DNA of 6,054 nucleotides, from NCBI GenBank assembly GCA_002371295.1, contig DFGZ01000275.1, forward strand, positions 1 to 6,054, given 5' to 3'. Origin of the DNA: Oribacterium sp. UBA3737 (GTDB taxonomy: Bacteria; Bacillota_A; Clostridia; Lachnospirales; Lachnospiraceae). Below the pieces are notes generated by a model that had not been told where the DNA came from, searched no databases, and was given only the letters and a program-made list of their open reading frames with translations. The position numbers and the translations under genes are program-made. This document shows, piece after piece, positions 1 to 6,015 of the stretch. The stretch's first letter is position 1. The number at the start of each line of letters is the position of its first letter.

Positions 1-24
1 AAGGAGATTGAGAAAAACTTATAA
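1..24 (+). CDS. C-terminal end of an upstream gene (partial)
   Basis: Frame 1 reads KEIEKNL and then a TAA stop. A rho-independent terminator begins 27 bases later, which fits the tail of a gene that starts outside the window. Seven charged or polar residues do not allow a family to be named. Other frames stay open further or close sooner without such a fit, so the frame choice rests only on the stop-to-terminator spacing. Confidence 0.4.
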   Translation, partial: KEIEKNL

Positions 25-51
25 AGAAATCAGTATTTCTAATCTGACTAA

Positions 52-82
52 GAGCATGGTACTCTGTACCGTGCTCATTTTT
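52..82 (+). terminator. Rho-independent terminator
   Basis: An 11-bp stem (52-62 with 66-76, one G-T wobble) closes a TCT loop and is followed by A and five T residues (78-82). It lies shortly after the TAA at 22-24 and would end the upstream transcription unit. It also separates that unit from the decayed gene that follows. Confidence 0.82.
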
Positions 83-160
83 GTGCTAAAATACAAAAAT
101 GAAACAAGATGAAATAATTTGAAATCAATATTACATGCAAGGGCTTAATAAAATTGAGAT

Positions 161-482
161 ATAAGCAATCAGGAAGGCGTTGTGGTGCCTATCATCACAG
201 TAATCGATAAGGATGAAAAGCTCCGGTACTTCTTTACAACAATCCGGGGCGTGTAGGATACGGAATGACTGCGGATTTCGTTACAGAGATCACACATGCA
301 GTACCAAATATCGTGGGAATGAAGGATACTTCCGGAGATATCACTCTTACGGAGGAGTTTATAAGAAGTATGTTGCCGGAGACTTCGAGGGTTCACGTGA
401 AGCACAGTTTAAGCTGAATCCTGTACGACTGGTCATGGATAAGATGTCTACTTTTGTAGGACTTACGGAAAATACCGTGTAA
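161..482 (+). pseudogene. DapA / N-acetylneuraminate lyase family remnant
   Basis: Three blocks of a DHDPS/NAL-family aldolase survive in different frames. Block 1 (about 161-220) reads ISNQEGVVVPIITVIDKDEK, the family N-terminus; where an ATG would be expected there is ATA (161-163). Block 2 (about 217-356) reads KAPVLLYNNPGR, then about 23 residues later IVGMKDTSGD. It holds the family YN-x-P-x-R motif, and the Lys codon at 322-324 matches the Schiff-base lysine, 29 residues after the Tyr as expected. Block 3 (about 357-482) reads YKKYVAGDFEGSREAQ and then KLNPVRLVMDK, resembling the C-terminal helices, and stops at 480-482. About 110 residues are missing between blocks 1 and 2 and probably about 50 between blocks 2 and 3; the C-terminus is also short. 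The family is normally about 290-300 residues. The 89-residue ORF opening at 213 is a by-product of these frame changes, not a separate gene. The exact substrate class cannot be told. Confidence 0.8.
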
Positions 483-506
483 CATGCGGAGAGGGTATGA
501 AAAAGC

Positions 507-560
507 ATATATTCATTATGATAAATCATAAGTATATATTCATTGTTAAAAATCATAAGT
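507..560. repeat. 27-bp tandem direct repeat, two copies
   Basis: Positions 507-533 and 534-560 are adjacent copies that match at 24 of 27 positions; all mismatches fall in the central five bases. Copy 1 contains the perfect dyad TTATGATAAATCATAA (516-531, 7-bp arms, 2-bp spacer). Copy 2 keeps the right arm but has a degenerate left arm. The pair lies 46 bases before the aldo/keto reductase start, so it could be an operator, but this is inferred from position and symmetry only. Confidence 0.75.
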
Positions 561-605
561 CACGTGGTATATTTAATACAATAAACAGGATGATGGGAGG
601 CAGTT

Positions 606-1460
606 ATGAAACATGAAGTGACACTTAGGAATGGCATAAAAGTACCGGCTCTCGGACAGGGAACCTGGTATCTGGGAGAGAGCAGTCTTCAGAGAAAAAG
701 AGAAATAGATGGTATACGTAAGGGCATCGAAGCCGGGATGACACTTATCGATACTGCGGAAATGTACGGTAACGGCGCGGCAGAGGATATGCTTGGTGAG
801 GCTATCAGCACAGTGGATAGAAACAGGCTTTATCTGGTATCGAAGGTTCTGCCTACCAATGCAGGTGGGAAACGCATGCGGCAGGCTCTTCAGAGAAGTC
901 TCTCACGTATGGGAGTGGAGTATCTGGATCTGTATCTTTACCACTGGAGAGGCTCATTCAAGCTGTCCGAAACAGTAGCAAGGCTTGAGGAGCTGAAAGC
1001 AGAGGGACTAATCAGAGAATGGGGAGTTTCCAATTTTGATATAGATGATATGGAAGAGCTTTGGAGCGTACCGGATGGAAAGAACTGCCTCGTGAATCAG
1101 GTGCTTTATCATACGGGGTCCCGTGGCATAGAATATTCACTTCTTCCGTGGATGTTGGAGCATGATGTGGCGCTTATGTCCTACTGTCCTCTGGCGCAGG
1201 CAGGTTCACTGAAGCGGGGGATCATGCAGAATCAGACTCTGGAAGAGCTTGCGAAGAAATACGAAGTATCTGTACCTGAAATCCTTCTTGCATGGAATAT
1301 AAGAAACGGTCATACCATAGCTATACCGAGAAGCTCAAGACCTGAGCATACCCTGTCCAATGCTCACGCAGACAGCATTGAGCTTAAGGAAGAGGATCTT
1401 CTCCTCATTGATAAGGTATATCCTGCACCCGATCACAAGGTTTATCTTGATATGCAGTAA
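606..1460 (+). CDS. yeaE: YeaE-like aldo/keto reductase
   Basis: A 284-residue single-domain (beta/alpha)8 aldo/keto reductase, full length for the family, expected to be cytosolic and NADPH-dependent. The catalytic tetrad is visible: D49 and Y54 (LIDTAEMYG), K80 (LVSKV) and H113 (YLYHW). The cofactor side shows GVSN (140-143), NQVLYH (164-169), SYCPLAQ (192-198) and the adenosine-phosphate loop IPRSSRPEHTLSNA (240-253). Compared from memory with E. coli YeaE, similarity runs end to end: GQGTWY near the start, DTAEMY, NQVLYHxGSRGIEY, and the closing YPAP...LDM. YeaE reduces methylglyoxal and other alpha-dicarbonyls, so carbonyl detoxification is a reasonable role, though the substrate is not shown here. 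The start is supported by GGGAGG (595-600), 5 bases before the ATG. The gene appears monocistronic: repeats lie before it and terminators after it. Confidence 0.93.
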   Translation: MKHEVTLRNGIKVPALGQGTWYLGESSLQRKREIDGIRKGIEAGMTLIDTAEMYGNGAAEDMLGEAISTVDRNRLYLVSKVLPTNAGGKRMRQALQRSLSRMGVEYLDLYLYHWRGSFKLSETVARLEELKAEGLIREWGVSNFDIDDMEELWSVPDGKNCLVNQVLYHTGSRGIEYSLLPWMLEHDVALMSYCPLAQAGSLKRGIMQNQTLEELAKKYEVSVPEILLAWNIRNGHTIAIPRSSRPEHTLSNAHADSIELKEEDLLLIDKVYPAPDHKVYLDMQ

Positions 1461-1475
1461 TACAGTAAAGAATAT

Positions 1476-1500
1476 AAGATACTTAGTAGAAGTATTTTTT
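1476..1500 (+). terminator. Weak first terminator after the aldo/keto reductase
   Basis: ATACTT (1479-1484) pairs with AAGTAT (1490-1495) around a 5-base loop, and T residues continue to 1500. The stem is AT-rich and short, so it would be inefficient alone; the strong terminator at 1512 follows at once. Confidence 0.45.
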
Positions 1501-1511
1501 GATTAAAGAAT

Positions 1512-1547
1512 CGCGGCATCATTTAACGATGAAGCCGCGGTTTTTTT
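1512..1547 (+). terminator. Strong rho-independent terminator
   Basis: CGCGGC (1512-1517) pairs with GCCGCG (1534-1539). After one A-A mismatch the stem continues as TCATT/GATGA around a TAAC loop. Seven T residues (1541-1547) follow. It ends the aldo/keto reductase transcript and isolates it from the surface-polymer type genes downstream. Confidence 0.92.
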
Positions 1548-1742
1548 GTGATGCTGCAATATTGATTCATTAAAAATTAAAGGGAGCCGGAAACATAAGA
1601 AAAGGAATCGGAGCACGATGAAAAAATATTTATAAAAATCTTATGAATAGTCGAAAATTTATATGATGATGAGAATACGAAAGCTAAACGATTCGATGTC
1701 GCTATATTCAGTTGGCAAAGATTAGATTTGTGAGGGTGTGGT

Positions 1743-3095
1743 ATGCGGAAGGCGCTAAAAAATCAATTGGCAGAGCTTATCGCGCTTTTGCCGGAAGCTC
1801 ATGAAACGATACTTAAAGGTATCGATGATAACGATGTCAATACGATTACGGTATGCCTTACCGACTGCCAGAACGCGGCTGTTTCTGTAGGTACAAAAAT
1901 CGATGAGACCGAGGGAGAAGGAACAACCACAGTGAAGGCACTGGAAGAGTACTGCGAGCTGTTGTTCCGGATTCATCAGGAGATAACAAATGGACAGGCT
2001 GAAAAAAAGAGTATACAAAAACGGCTGAAGAAGAGCTTTATAGACATTTCCAATAAATTACAGTTCGAGATTCCTGATACTAAGGAAGTGGTTTTCCTTC
2101 CATATAAGGCGTCAATGTGGGATTCTCTTGAAAGTGTGTGGAAAAAAGCTGAGGCCGATCCTATGGTGAAAGCCATAGTTATGCCGATTCCGTACTATGA
2201 CAAAAATCCGGATGGTTCCTTCAGGGAGTTTCACTATGAGGGGGGAGAATTCCAGAAGGATGTGCCTATAGTTTCCTATGAGGAATACAATCTCGAAAAG
2301 AATCATCCTGATGAGATATATATACATAATCCCTATGATGAACGGAATTTTGTAACCAGCGTACATCCGTATTTTTACTCGGCAAATATAAGAAAGTTTA
2401 CGGATAAACTTGTATATATTCCGTACTTTGTGCTTGATGAGATCGATCCCGGAAACAAGGCTGCGATAGAAGGAATAAAGCATTTTATAACGACTCCCGG
2501 TGTCATAAACGCCCATGAAGTCATAGTGCAGTCAGAAAATATGCGGAAAGCTTATATTGAAGCCCTGGTGGATTATCTGGGAGAAAAAAACAGACGGCTC
2601 TTTGAGGACAAGATCAAGGGGACTGGTTCTCCAAAGATTGAGAAGATCAAGTCCATGACCATCGATGATGTGGAAATTCCCGAGGAATGGAAGAAACACA
2701 TCTTCAGGGAGGACGGAAGCCGTAAGAAGATAATCATTTACAATACAAGTGTGACAGCACTTCTTCAGGAATCGGAACAGATGCTCAGGAAGCTGCTGGA
2801 TGTTTTCAGGATTTTTAAGGAGCATAGGGATGAAGTGACGCTTCTCTGGCGACCACATCCTCTTATAAAAGCAACTATCTGTTCCATGAGACCGCAGTTG
2901 TATGAAGCCTATGAGAAAATCGTGGAAGTATATAAAAATGAAGATTTCGGAATCTATGATGATACAGCTGACATGGACAGGGCTCTCGTTATGGCGGATG
3001 CCTACTACGGTGACTACAGCAGCCTGGTGACACTTTGCAAGGCAATAGGAAAGCCTATAATGATACAGAACGCATATGTGATAGAAGAGGAATAA
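1743..3095 (+). CDS. CDP-glycerol glycerophosphotransferase-like GT-B protein
   Basis: A 450-residue soluble protein with no signal peptide or membrane segment. Residues 1-110 are helical, acidic and rich in Leu/Glu/Lys. From about 115 (EVVFLPYKASMWDSLESVWK) a two-domain GT-B-like region begins. Landmarks are PIPYYDKNPDG (148-158), IHNPYDE (194-200), VYIPYFV (224-230), VQSENMRKAYI (262-272), IIYNTSV (331-337), LLWRPHPL (367-374), DAYYGDYSSLV (419-429) and GKPIMIQN (436-443). RPHP, the (D/Y)xSS segment and GKP-(I/M) correspond to the C-terminal half of TagF/TarL-type enzymes, which move polyol phosphate from a CDP-polyol onto a growing chain at the inner membrane face. The family is often annotated this way in Lachnospiraceae, but I know of no member with a proven acceptor. 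GAGGGTG (1732-1738) before the ATG supports the start. The downstream cytidylyltransferase and polyol-phosphate dehydrogenase are the expected donor-making partners. Confidence 0.78.
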   Translation: MRKALKNQLAELIALLPEAHETILKGIDDNDVNTITVCLTDCQNAAVSVGTKIDETEGEGTTTVKALEEYCELLFRIHQEITNGQAEKKSIQKRLKKSFIDISNKLQFEIPDTKEVVFLPYKASMWDSLESVWKKAEADPMVKAIVMPIPYYDKNPDGSFREFHYEGGEFQKDVPIVSYEEYNLEKNHPDEIYIHNPYDERNFVTSVHPYFYSANIRKFTDKLVYIPYFVLDEIDPGNKAAIEGIKHFITTPGVINAHEVIVQSENMRKAYIEALVDYLGEKNRRLFEDKIKGTGSPKIEKIKSMTIDDVEIPEEWKKHIFREDGSRKKIIIYNTSVTALLQESEQMLRKLLDVFRIFKEHRDEVTLLWRPHPLIKATICSMRPQLYEAYEKIVEVYKNEDFGIYDDTADMDRALVMADAYYGDYSSLVTLCKAIGKPIMIQNAYVIEEE

Positions 3096-3113
3096 AACGA
3101 TTATTTAAAAGTC

Positions 3114-3143
3114 TGTTCGTCCGGAAGCGAATATGTATTTTTT
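3114..3143 (+). terminator. Possible weak terminator
   Basis: TGTTCG (3114-3119) can pair with CGAATA (3128-3133) with one G-T pair, and six T residues lie at 3138-3143. The stem is short and four bases separate it from the T tract, so termination would at best be partial. It could mark the end of the transferase transcript before the next promoter. Confidence 0.3.
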
Positions 3144-3150
3144 GAATTGT

Positions 3151-3206
3151 TCATATGATGATGCAGCACATTGCACACGAATGTGTGCGTGCTGTGCATC
3201 ATATGA
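3151..3206. repeat. 56-nt imperfect inverted repeat (long hairpin)
   Basis: The outer stem TCATATGATG (3151-3160) pairs perfectly with CATCATATGA (3197-3206). After an ATG/TG internal loop, CAGCAC (3164-3169) pairs with GTGCTG (3189-3194). After a 3-base bulge (3170-3172), GCACAC (3173-3178) pairs with GTGTGC (3183-3188), leaving the loop GAAT. That gives 22 base pairs in all. No T tract follows, so it is not a standard terminator. It lies between the transferase and the epimerase, just before a candidate promoter. A regulatory RNA structure, a protein-binding palindrome or a small dispersed palindromic element all remain possible. Confidence 0.85.
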
Positions 3207-3224
3207 TGTTAGTGGCAAATACTT

Positions 3225-3253
3225 TAGACACTCACGTCATAAGAGTATATATA
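3225..3253 (+). promoter_or_regulatory. Candidate sigma-A promoter for the epimerase operon
   Basis: TAGACA (3225-3230) matches the -35 consensus at 5 of 6 bases. TATATA (3248-3253) lies 17 bases downstream, with the overlapping TATAAA at 3250-3255. Transcription would begin near 3260, about 60 bases before the epimerase ATG at 3320. It starts only 19 bases after the long hairpin, so a factor binding the palindrome could affect it. Identified by eye only. Confidence 0.5.
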
Positions 3254-3319
3254 AAGCAAAAGGTCATATCAGGTAATATTTCCGATGCGATACGGTTTAT
3301 AAAAAAGCGGGGTGCGGGG

Positions 3320-3982
3320 ATGAAATTTGAATTAAATGCATCAATGATGTGTGCGGATTTCGGGCACATGTATGATGAGATAAAGGCACTTGAAGAGGCG
3401 GATATCGATTCTTTCCATGTGGATATCATGGACGGACGGTATGTGCCTAATTTTGCCATGTCACTTTACGATCTTAAGTGCATAGCAGAAAACACAGATA
3501 AGCCTTTGGATGTGCATCTTATGATAGAACATCCGAGAAACAATATAAATATGTTTTTAAAGGAACTAAGATCCGGAGACACCGTATATATTCATCCAGA
3601 AGCAGAATATCATCCGTCTGCCACACTACAGACTATAATCGATGCAGGTATGATTCCGGGGATAGCCATAAATCCGGGAACCAGTGTCGAGACCATCATG
3701 GAACTTATGAGAGTTGTTGATAAAATTCTGGTGATGAGCGTAAATCCGGGAAGTGCAGGGCAGATGTTCCTTCCGTATGTGGATAAGAAGATCACAAAGC
3801 TTCTTTCACTTAAGGAAGAGATGAATGTAAAGCTTTACTGGGACGGCGCCTGTTCTTATGAGAAGATACAGACCTATGCTCCAAAAGGAATAGATGGATT
3901 TATTCTGGGAAGTACGATCCTTTTCGGAAAGGACAGACCATATAAAGAAATCATAGATGATGTGAGGAAGATGAAGTTCTGA
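3320..3982 (+). CDS. Ribulose-phosphate 3-epimerase family protein
   Basis: A 220-residue TIM-barrel protein, the usual length for the Rpe/AlsE family, which epimerises C3 of ketose phosphates (D-ribulose 5-P to D-xylulose 5-P in Rpe). All four metal-site residues are present: H33 and D35 (FHVDIMDGRYVPN), H66 (DVHLMIEHP) and D175 (YWDGACS). D35 and D175 are also the acid/base pair. The phosphate-side segments INPGTSVE (117-124), MSVNPGSAGQMF (139-150) and FILGSTILF (194-202) are recognisable. NPGSAGQ differs from the usual Rpe NPGFGGQ and is nearer the AlsE-like DPGFAGQ, so this is probably not the housekeeping copy. The frame stays open upstream to an ATG at 3155. The first 55 residues of that form match nothing in the family and begin inside the hairpin, before the promoter. 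GGGGTG (3309-3314) precedes the chosen ATG. In this setting it may supply a ketopentose phosphate to the dehydrogenase downstream. Confidence 0.87.
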   Translation: MKFELNASMMCADFGHMYDEIKALEEADIDSFHVDIMDGRYVPNFAMSLYDLKCIAENTDKPLDVHLMIEHPRNNINMFLKELRSGDTVYIHPEAEYHPSATLQTIIDAGMIPGIAINPGTSVETIMELMRVVDKILVMSVNPGSAGQMFLPYVDKKITKLLSLKEEMNVKLYWDGACSYEKIQTYAPKGIDGFILGSTILFGKDRPYKEIIDDVRKMKF

Positions 3983-4165
3983 ATAACAAAGAGTATTAAC
4001 AAAATCAGAATTTAATCGCTCATAGTGTGATGATTTGATACGACAAGTGTAAAGCTGGTACTGGATCTTGGATTTCTACGGAGATTCAGGATTCTGTTGT
4101 ACACTAAGACTGTTAGTGAAATTTAAATGTGTGTATCATTCTGTAGATTTGGGAGGAAATCAGAA

Positions 4166-4870
4166 ATGGTGAGAGCACTTCTTCTTTCCGGTGGGAAAGG
4201 TACGAGACTTGGAGAGGATGTTCCGAAGCAATATCTAAAAGTTAATGGAAAGATGATTATCGAATACAGTATGGAGACATTGTTATCCTGTGATGAAGTG
4301 GAGTCTCTTATGATAGTTTCGGAGGAATCCTGGCGTATGGTGATTTCGGAAGCTATAAAAAAACAGAAGAACAGTCATAAGTTCATAGGCTTTGCAGATC
4401 CCGGAGAAACAAGACAGCTGTCAATATATAACGGGCTTTTGAAGATGAAGGACGATACTTTTGAGGGCGACTTGGTGCTGATACATGATGCTGCAAGACC
4501 ATGCCTTAAAGATTCAATGATAAAGCAAATGCTCGAGGCTGTTAAAGATGCTGAGGGAGTAATGCCGGTTCTTCCCATGAAGGATACGGTTTATGTGGTT
4601 GATGATTCCGGAAAGCTTAAGTCACTTCTTGAGAGAAAGAATGTGGTGGCAGGCCAGGCGCCTGAGCTTTTTTTGTTTGCGGAATATCTTAACGCAAATG
4701 AGAAAATGATAAGAAACGGACGCATGGAAAGTATCAATGGTTCGACGGAGCCTGCGTTCCTTGCCGGGATGGATATCGCGACGATTCCGGGCATGGAGGA
4801 CAACTATAAGATAACAACGAAAGAGGATCTTAATAGGTTCAGGAGATTGTTTGAAACCGGAGAGGAATAG
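4166..4870 (+). CDS. IspD/TarI-family cytidylyltransferase
   Basis: A 234-residue nucleotidyltransferase of the IspD/TarI group, transferring CMP from CTP to a polyol phosphate (methylerythritol 4-P for IspD, ribitol 5-P for TarI). The CTP-binding loop SGGKGTRLG (8-16) is followed by PKQYL (20-24), with R14 and K21 as the usual catalytic bases. GETRQLSIYNGL (80-91), IHDAARP (106-112), PMKDTVY (137-143), GQAPELF (163-169) and DNYKITTKEDL (212-222) follow in family order. The family TD(D/E)A motif is replaced by STEPA (193-197). The start is fixed by GGGAGGAAA (4151-4159), 6 bases before the ATG; the upstream ATG at 4127 would put this Shine-Dalgarno inside the gene. With an epimerase before it and a polyol-phosphate dehydrogenase after it, CDP-pentitol synthesis (TarI-like) is more likely than the isoprenoid pathway, but sequence alone does not exclude IspD. 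Confidence 0.85.
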   Translation: MVRALLLSGGKGTRLGEDVPKQYLKVNGKMIIEYSMETLLSCDEVESLMIVSEESWRMVISEAIKKQKNSHKFIGFADPGETRQLSIYNGLLKMKDDTFEGDLVLIHDAARPCLKDSMIKQMLEAVKDAEGVMPVLPMKDTVYVVDDSGKLKSLLERKNVVAGQAPELFLFAEYLNANEKMIRNGRMESINGSTEPAFLAGMDIATIPGMEDNYKITTKEDLNRFRRLFETGEE

Positions 4871-4947
4871 GACTTCAGGATAGGAAGAGATTGCGGTTTC
4901 AGTAGTATAGGATCTGACGGTGAGTCATAAATACGGAGAGTTTATAT

Positions 4948-6015
4948 ATGAATGGCTGGAAGCTGGAAGAGATAGGAAAAATAAATTTTTATGATGACGT
5001 AGAGGTTCCCGAACCGGAAGCCGGAGAAGTGCTTGTAAAAGTAAAGGCGGCGGGAATATGCGGTTCGGATGTTCCGAGAGTTTATAAAGATGGTGCGCAC
5101 AGTATGCCTCTCGTAATAGGACACGAGTTTTCGGGACAGGTGGAAAAGCTTGGGGCAAATGTGGATAAGAGTAAGCTTGGAAAAAGGAAGGGAATCTTTC
5201 CTCTTATTCCATGCAGGAAATGTCCTCAATGTCTCGAAAAAAAGTACGAAATGTGTTCGAATTACAGCTATCTAGGCTCCAGAAGGGACGGTGGATTCGC
5301 AGAATATGTAACGGTGCCTGAATGGAATCTTATAGAGCTCCCTGAGGGGGTGACATGGGAACAGGCAGCTATGCTTGAGCCTATGGCAGTAGCTGTTCAT
5401 GCCATGAGACAGCTTACTTTGAAAGAAACAGATTCTGTCCTTGTGTGCGGTTGTGGTACCATTGGGCAGCTTCTCGTTATGTTTCTTCTGGAACGGGGAA
5501 TAAAAAATGTTTATGCAGCAGGAAATAAGGATTTTCAGAAAAAATCACTTACCGATATGGGACTTCCTGAGGGGCACTTCTGTGATATAAAGAATATGGA
5601 CTTTCATGAATGGATAATGGAAAAAACCGGGGAGTTGGGAGTGGATGCTTATTTTGAGTGTGTAGGAAGAAATGAGACTATAGCTGACAGCTTTGAGCTT
5701 GTAAAGGCAGGGGGCCAGGTATGCCTCATGGGAAATCCCGCAGGTGATATGACATTCAAAAAGGCGAATTACTGGAAGATACTCAGAAAACAGCTGACGC
5801 TCAAGGGAACCTGGAATTCATCATATCTTGGCGACGATGAAAAAGCGGAATCTGATGACTGGCACTATGTTATGAAGAAGCTTTCGGAGGGAAACATACA
5901 CCCGGAGAAGCTTATCACACACAAGCTGAAGCTTAGGGAACTTGAAAAAGGTCTCATTATCATGAGGGATAAGACAGAGGATTATGTTAAAATCATGGTG
6001 AAAGAGGATATATGA
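4948..6015 (+). CDS. GatD-like zinc polyol-phosphate dehydrogenase
   Basis: A 355-residue medium-chain zinc dehydrogenase/reductase, full length. Catalytic zinc ligands are C38 (GICGSD), H59 and E60 (IGHEFSG) and E144 (MLEPMAV). The structural zinc lobe has C89, C92, C95 and C103 in canonical spacing. The Rossmann loop is GCGTIG (168-173). GSDVPRVYKDGAH, GHEFSG and GSRRDGGFAEY closely resemble E. coli GatD, galactitol-1-phosphate 5-dehydrogenase, so a phosphorylated polyol or ketose is the likely substrate. At the end of the second Rossmann strand (AAGNK, 190-194) G192 replaces the Asp of NAD-using relatives, suggesting NADPH and work as a reductase. It does not resemble TarJ closely, but could do the same job, reducing ribulose 5-P or xylulose 5-P to a pentitol phosphate for the cytidylyltransferase 77 bases upstream. 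GGAGAG (4935-4940), 7 bases before the ATG, supports the start. Confidence 0.9.
   Translation: MNGWKLEEIGKINFYDDVEVPEPEAGEVLVKVKAAGICGSDVPRVYKDGAHSMPLVIGHEFSGQVEKLGANVDKSKLGKRKGIFPLIPCRKCPQCLEKKYEMCSNYSYLGSRRDGGFAEYVTVPEWNLIELPEGVTWEQAAMLEPMAVAVHAMRQLTLKETDSVLVCGCGTIGQLLVMFLLERGIKNVYAAGNKDFQKKSLTDMGLPEGHFCDIKNMDFHEWIMEKTGELGVDAYFECVGRNETIADSFELVKAGGQVCLMGNPAGDMTFKKANYWKILRKQLTLKGTWNSSYLGDDEKAESDDWHYVMKKLSEGNIHPEKLITHKLKLRELEKGLIIMRDKTEDYVKIMVKEDI

Noticed and set aside
25..40. Small dyad AGAAAT-CAGT-ATTTCT before the first terminator
   Set aside because: Six AT-rich pairs without a T tract; the real terminator lies directly after it.
213..482. 89-residue + strand ORF as a gene
   Set aside because: Its first half is an out-of-frame reading of the DapA-family block; only the last part after about 357 carries family-like sequence. 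It is a chance joining across deletion points.
1662..1717. TATGAT (1662), TATATT (1703) and TTGGCA (1712) as promoter parts for the transferase gene
   Set aside because: Each resembles a promoter box alone, but none has a partner box at 16-18 bases; TTGGCA would put its -10 on the ribosome binding site.
2112..2516. 134-residue - strand ORF inside the transferase gene
   Set aside because: It lies opposite a clearly coding frame with family motifs, has no recognisable domain, and is a shadow of the + strand gene.
1661..3163. Shared 11-mer ATATGATGATG at 1661 and 3153 as a common regulatory site
   Set aside because: Low-complexity sequence that recurs easily by chance in AT-rich spacers, with no matching context on either side.
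4035..4063. TTGATA at 4035-4040 as a -35 box for the cytidylyltransferase
   Set aside because: No acceptable -10 sequence at 16-18 bases downstream; a separate promoter here is not supported.
4102..4118. Hairpin CACTAA-GACTG-TTAGTG before the cytidylyltransferase
   Set aside because: Only 6 bp, mostly weak pairs, with no T tract and no recognisable riboswitch context; expected by chance in a spacer of this length.
4942..5229. 95-residue - strand ORF opposite the dehydrogenase start
   Set aside because: The + strand here encodes conserved zinc-binding motifs; the antisense frame shows no domain.
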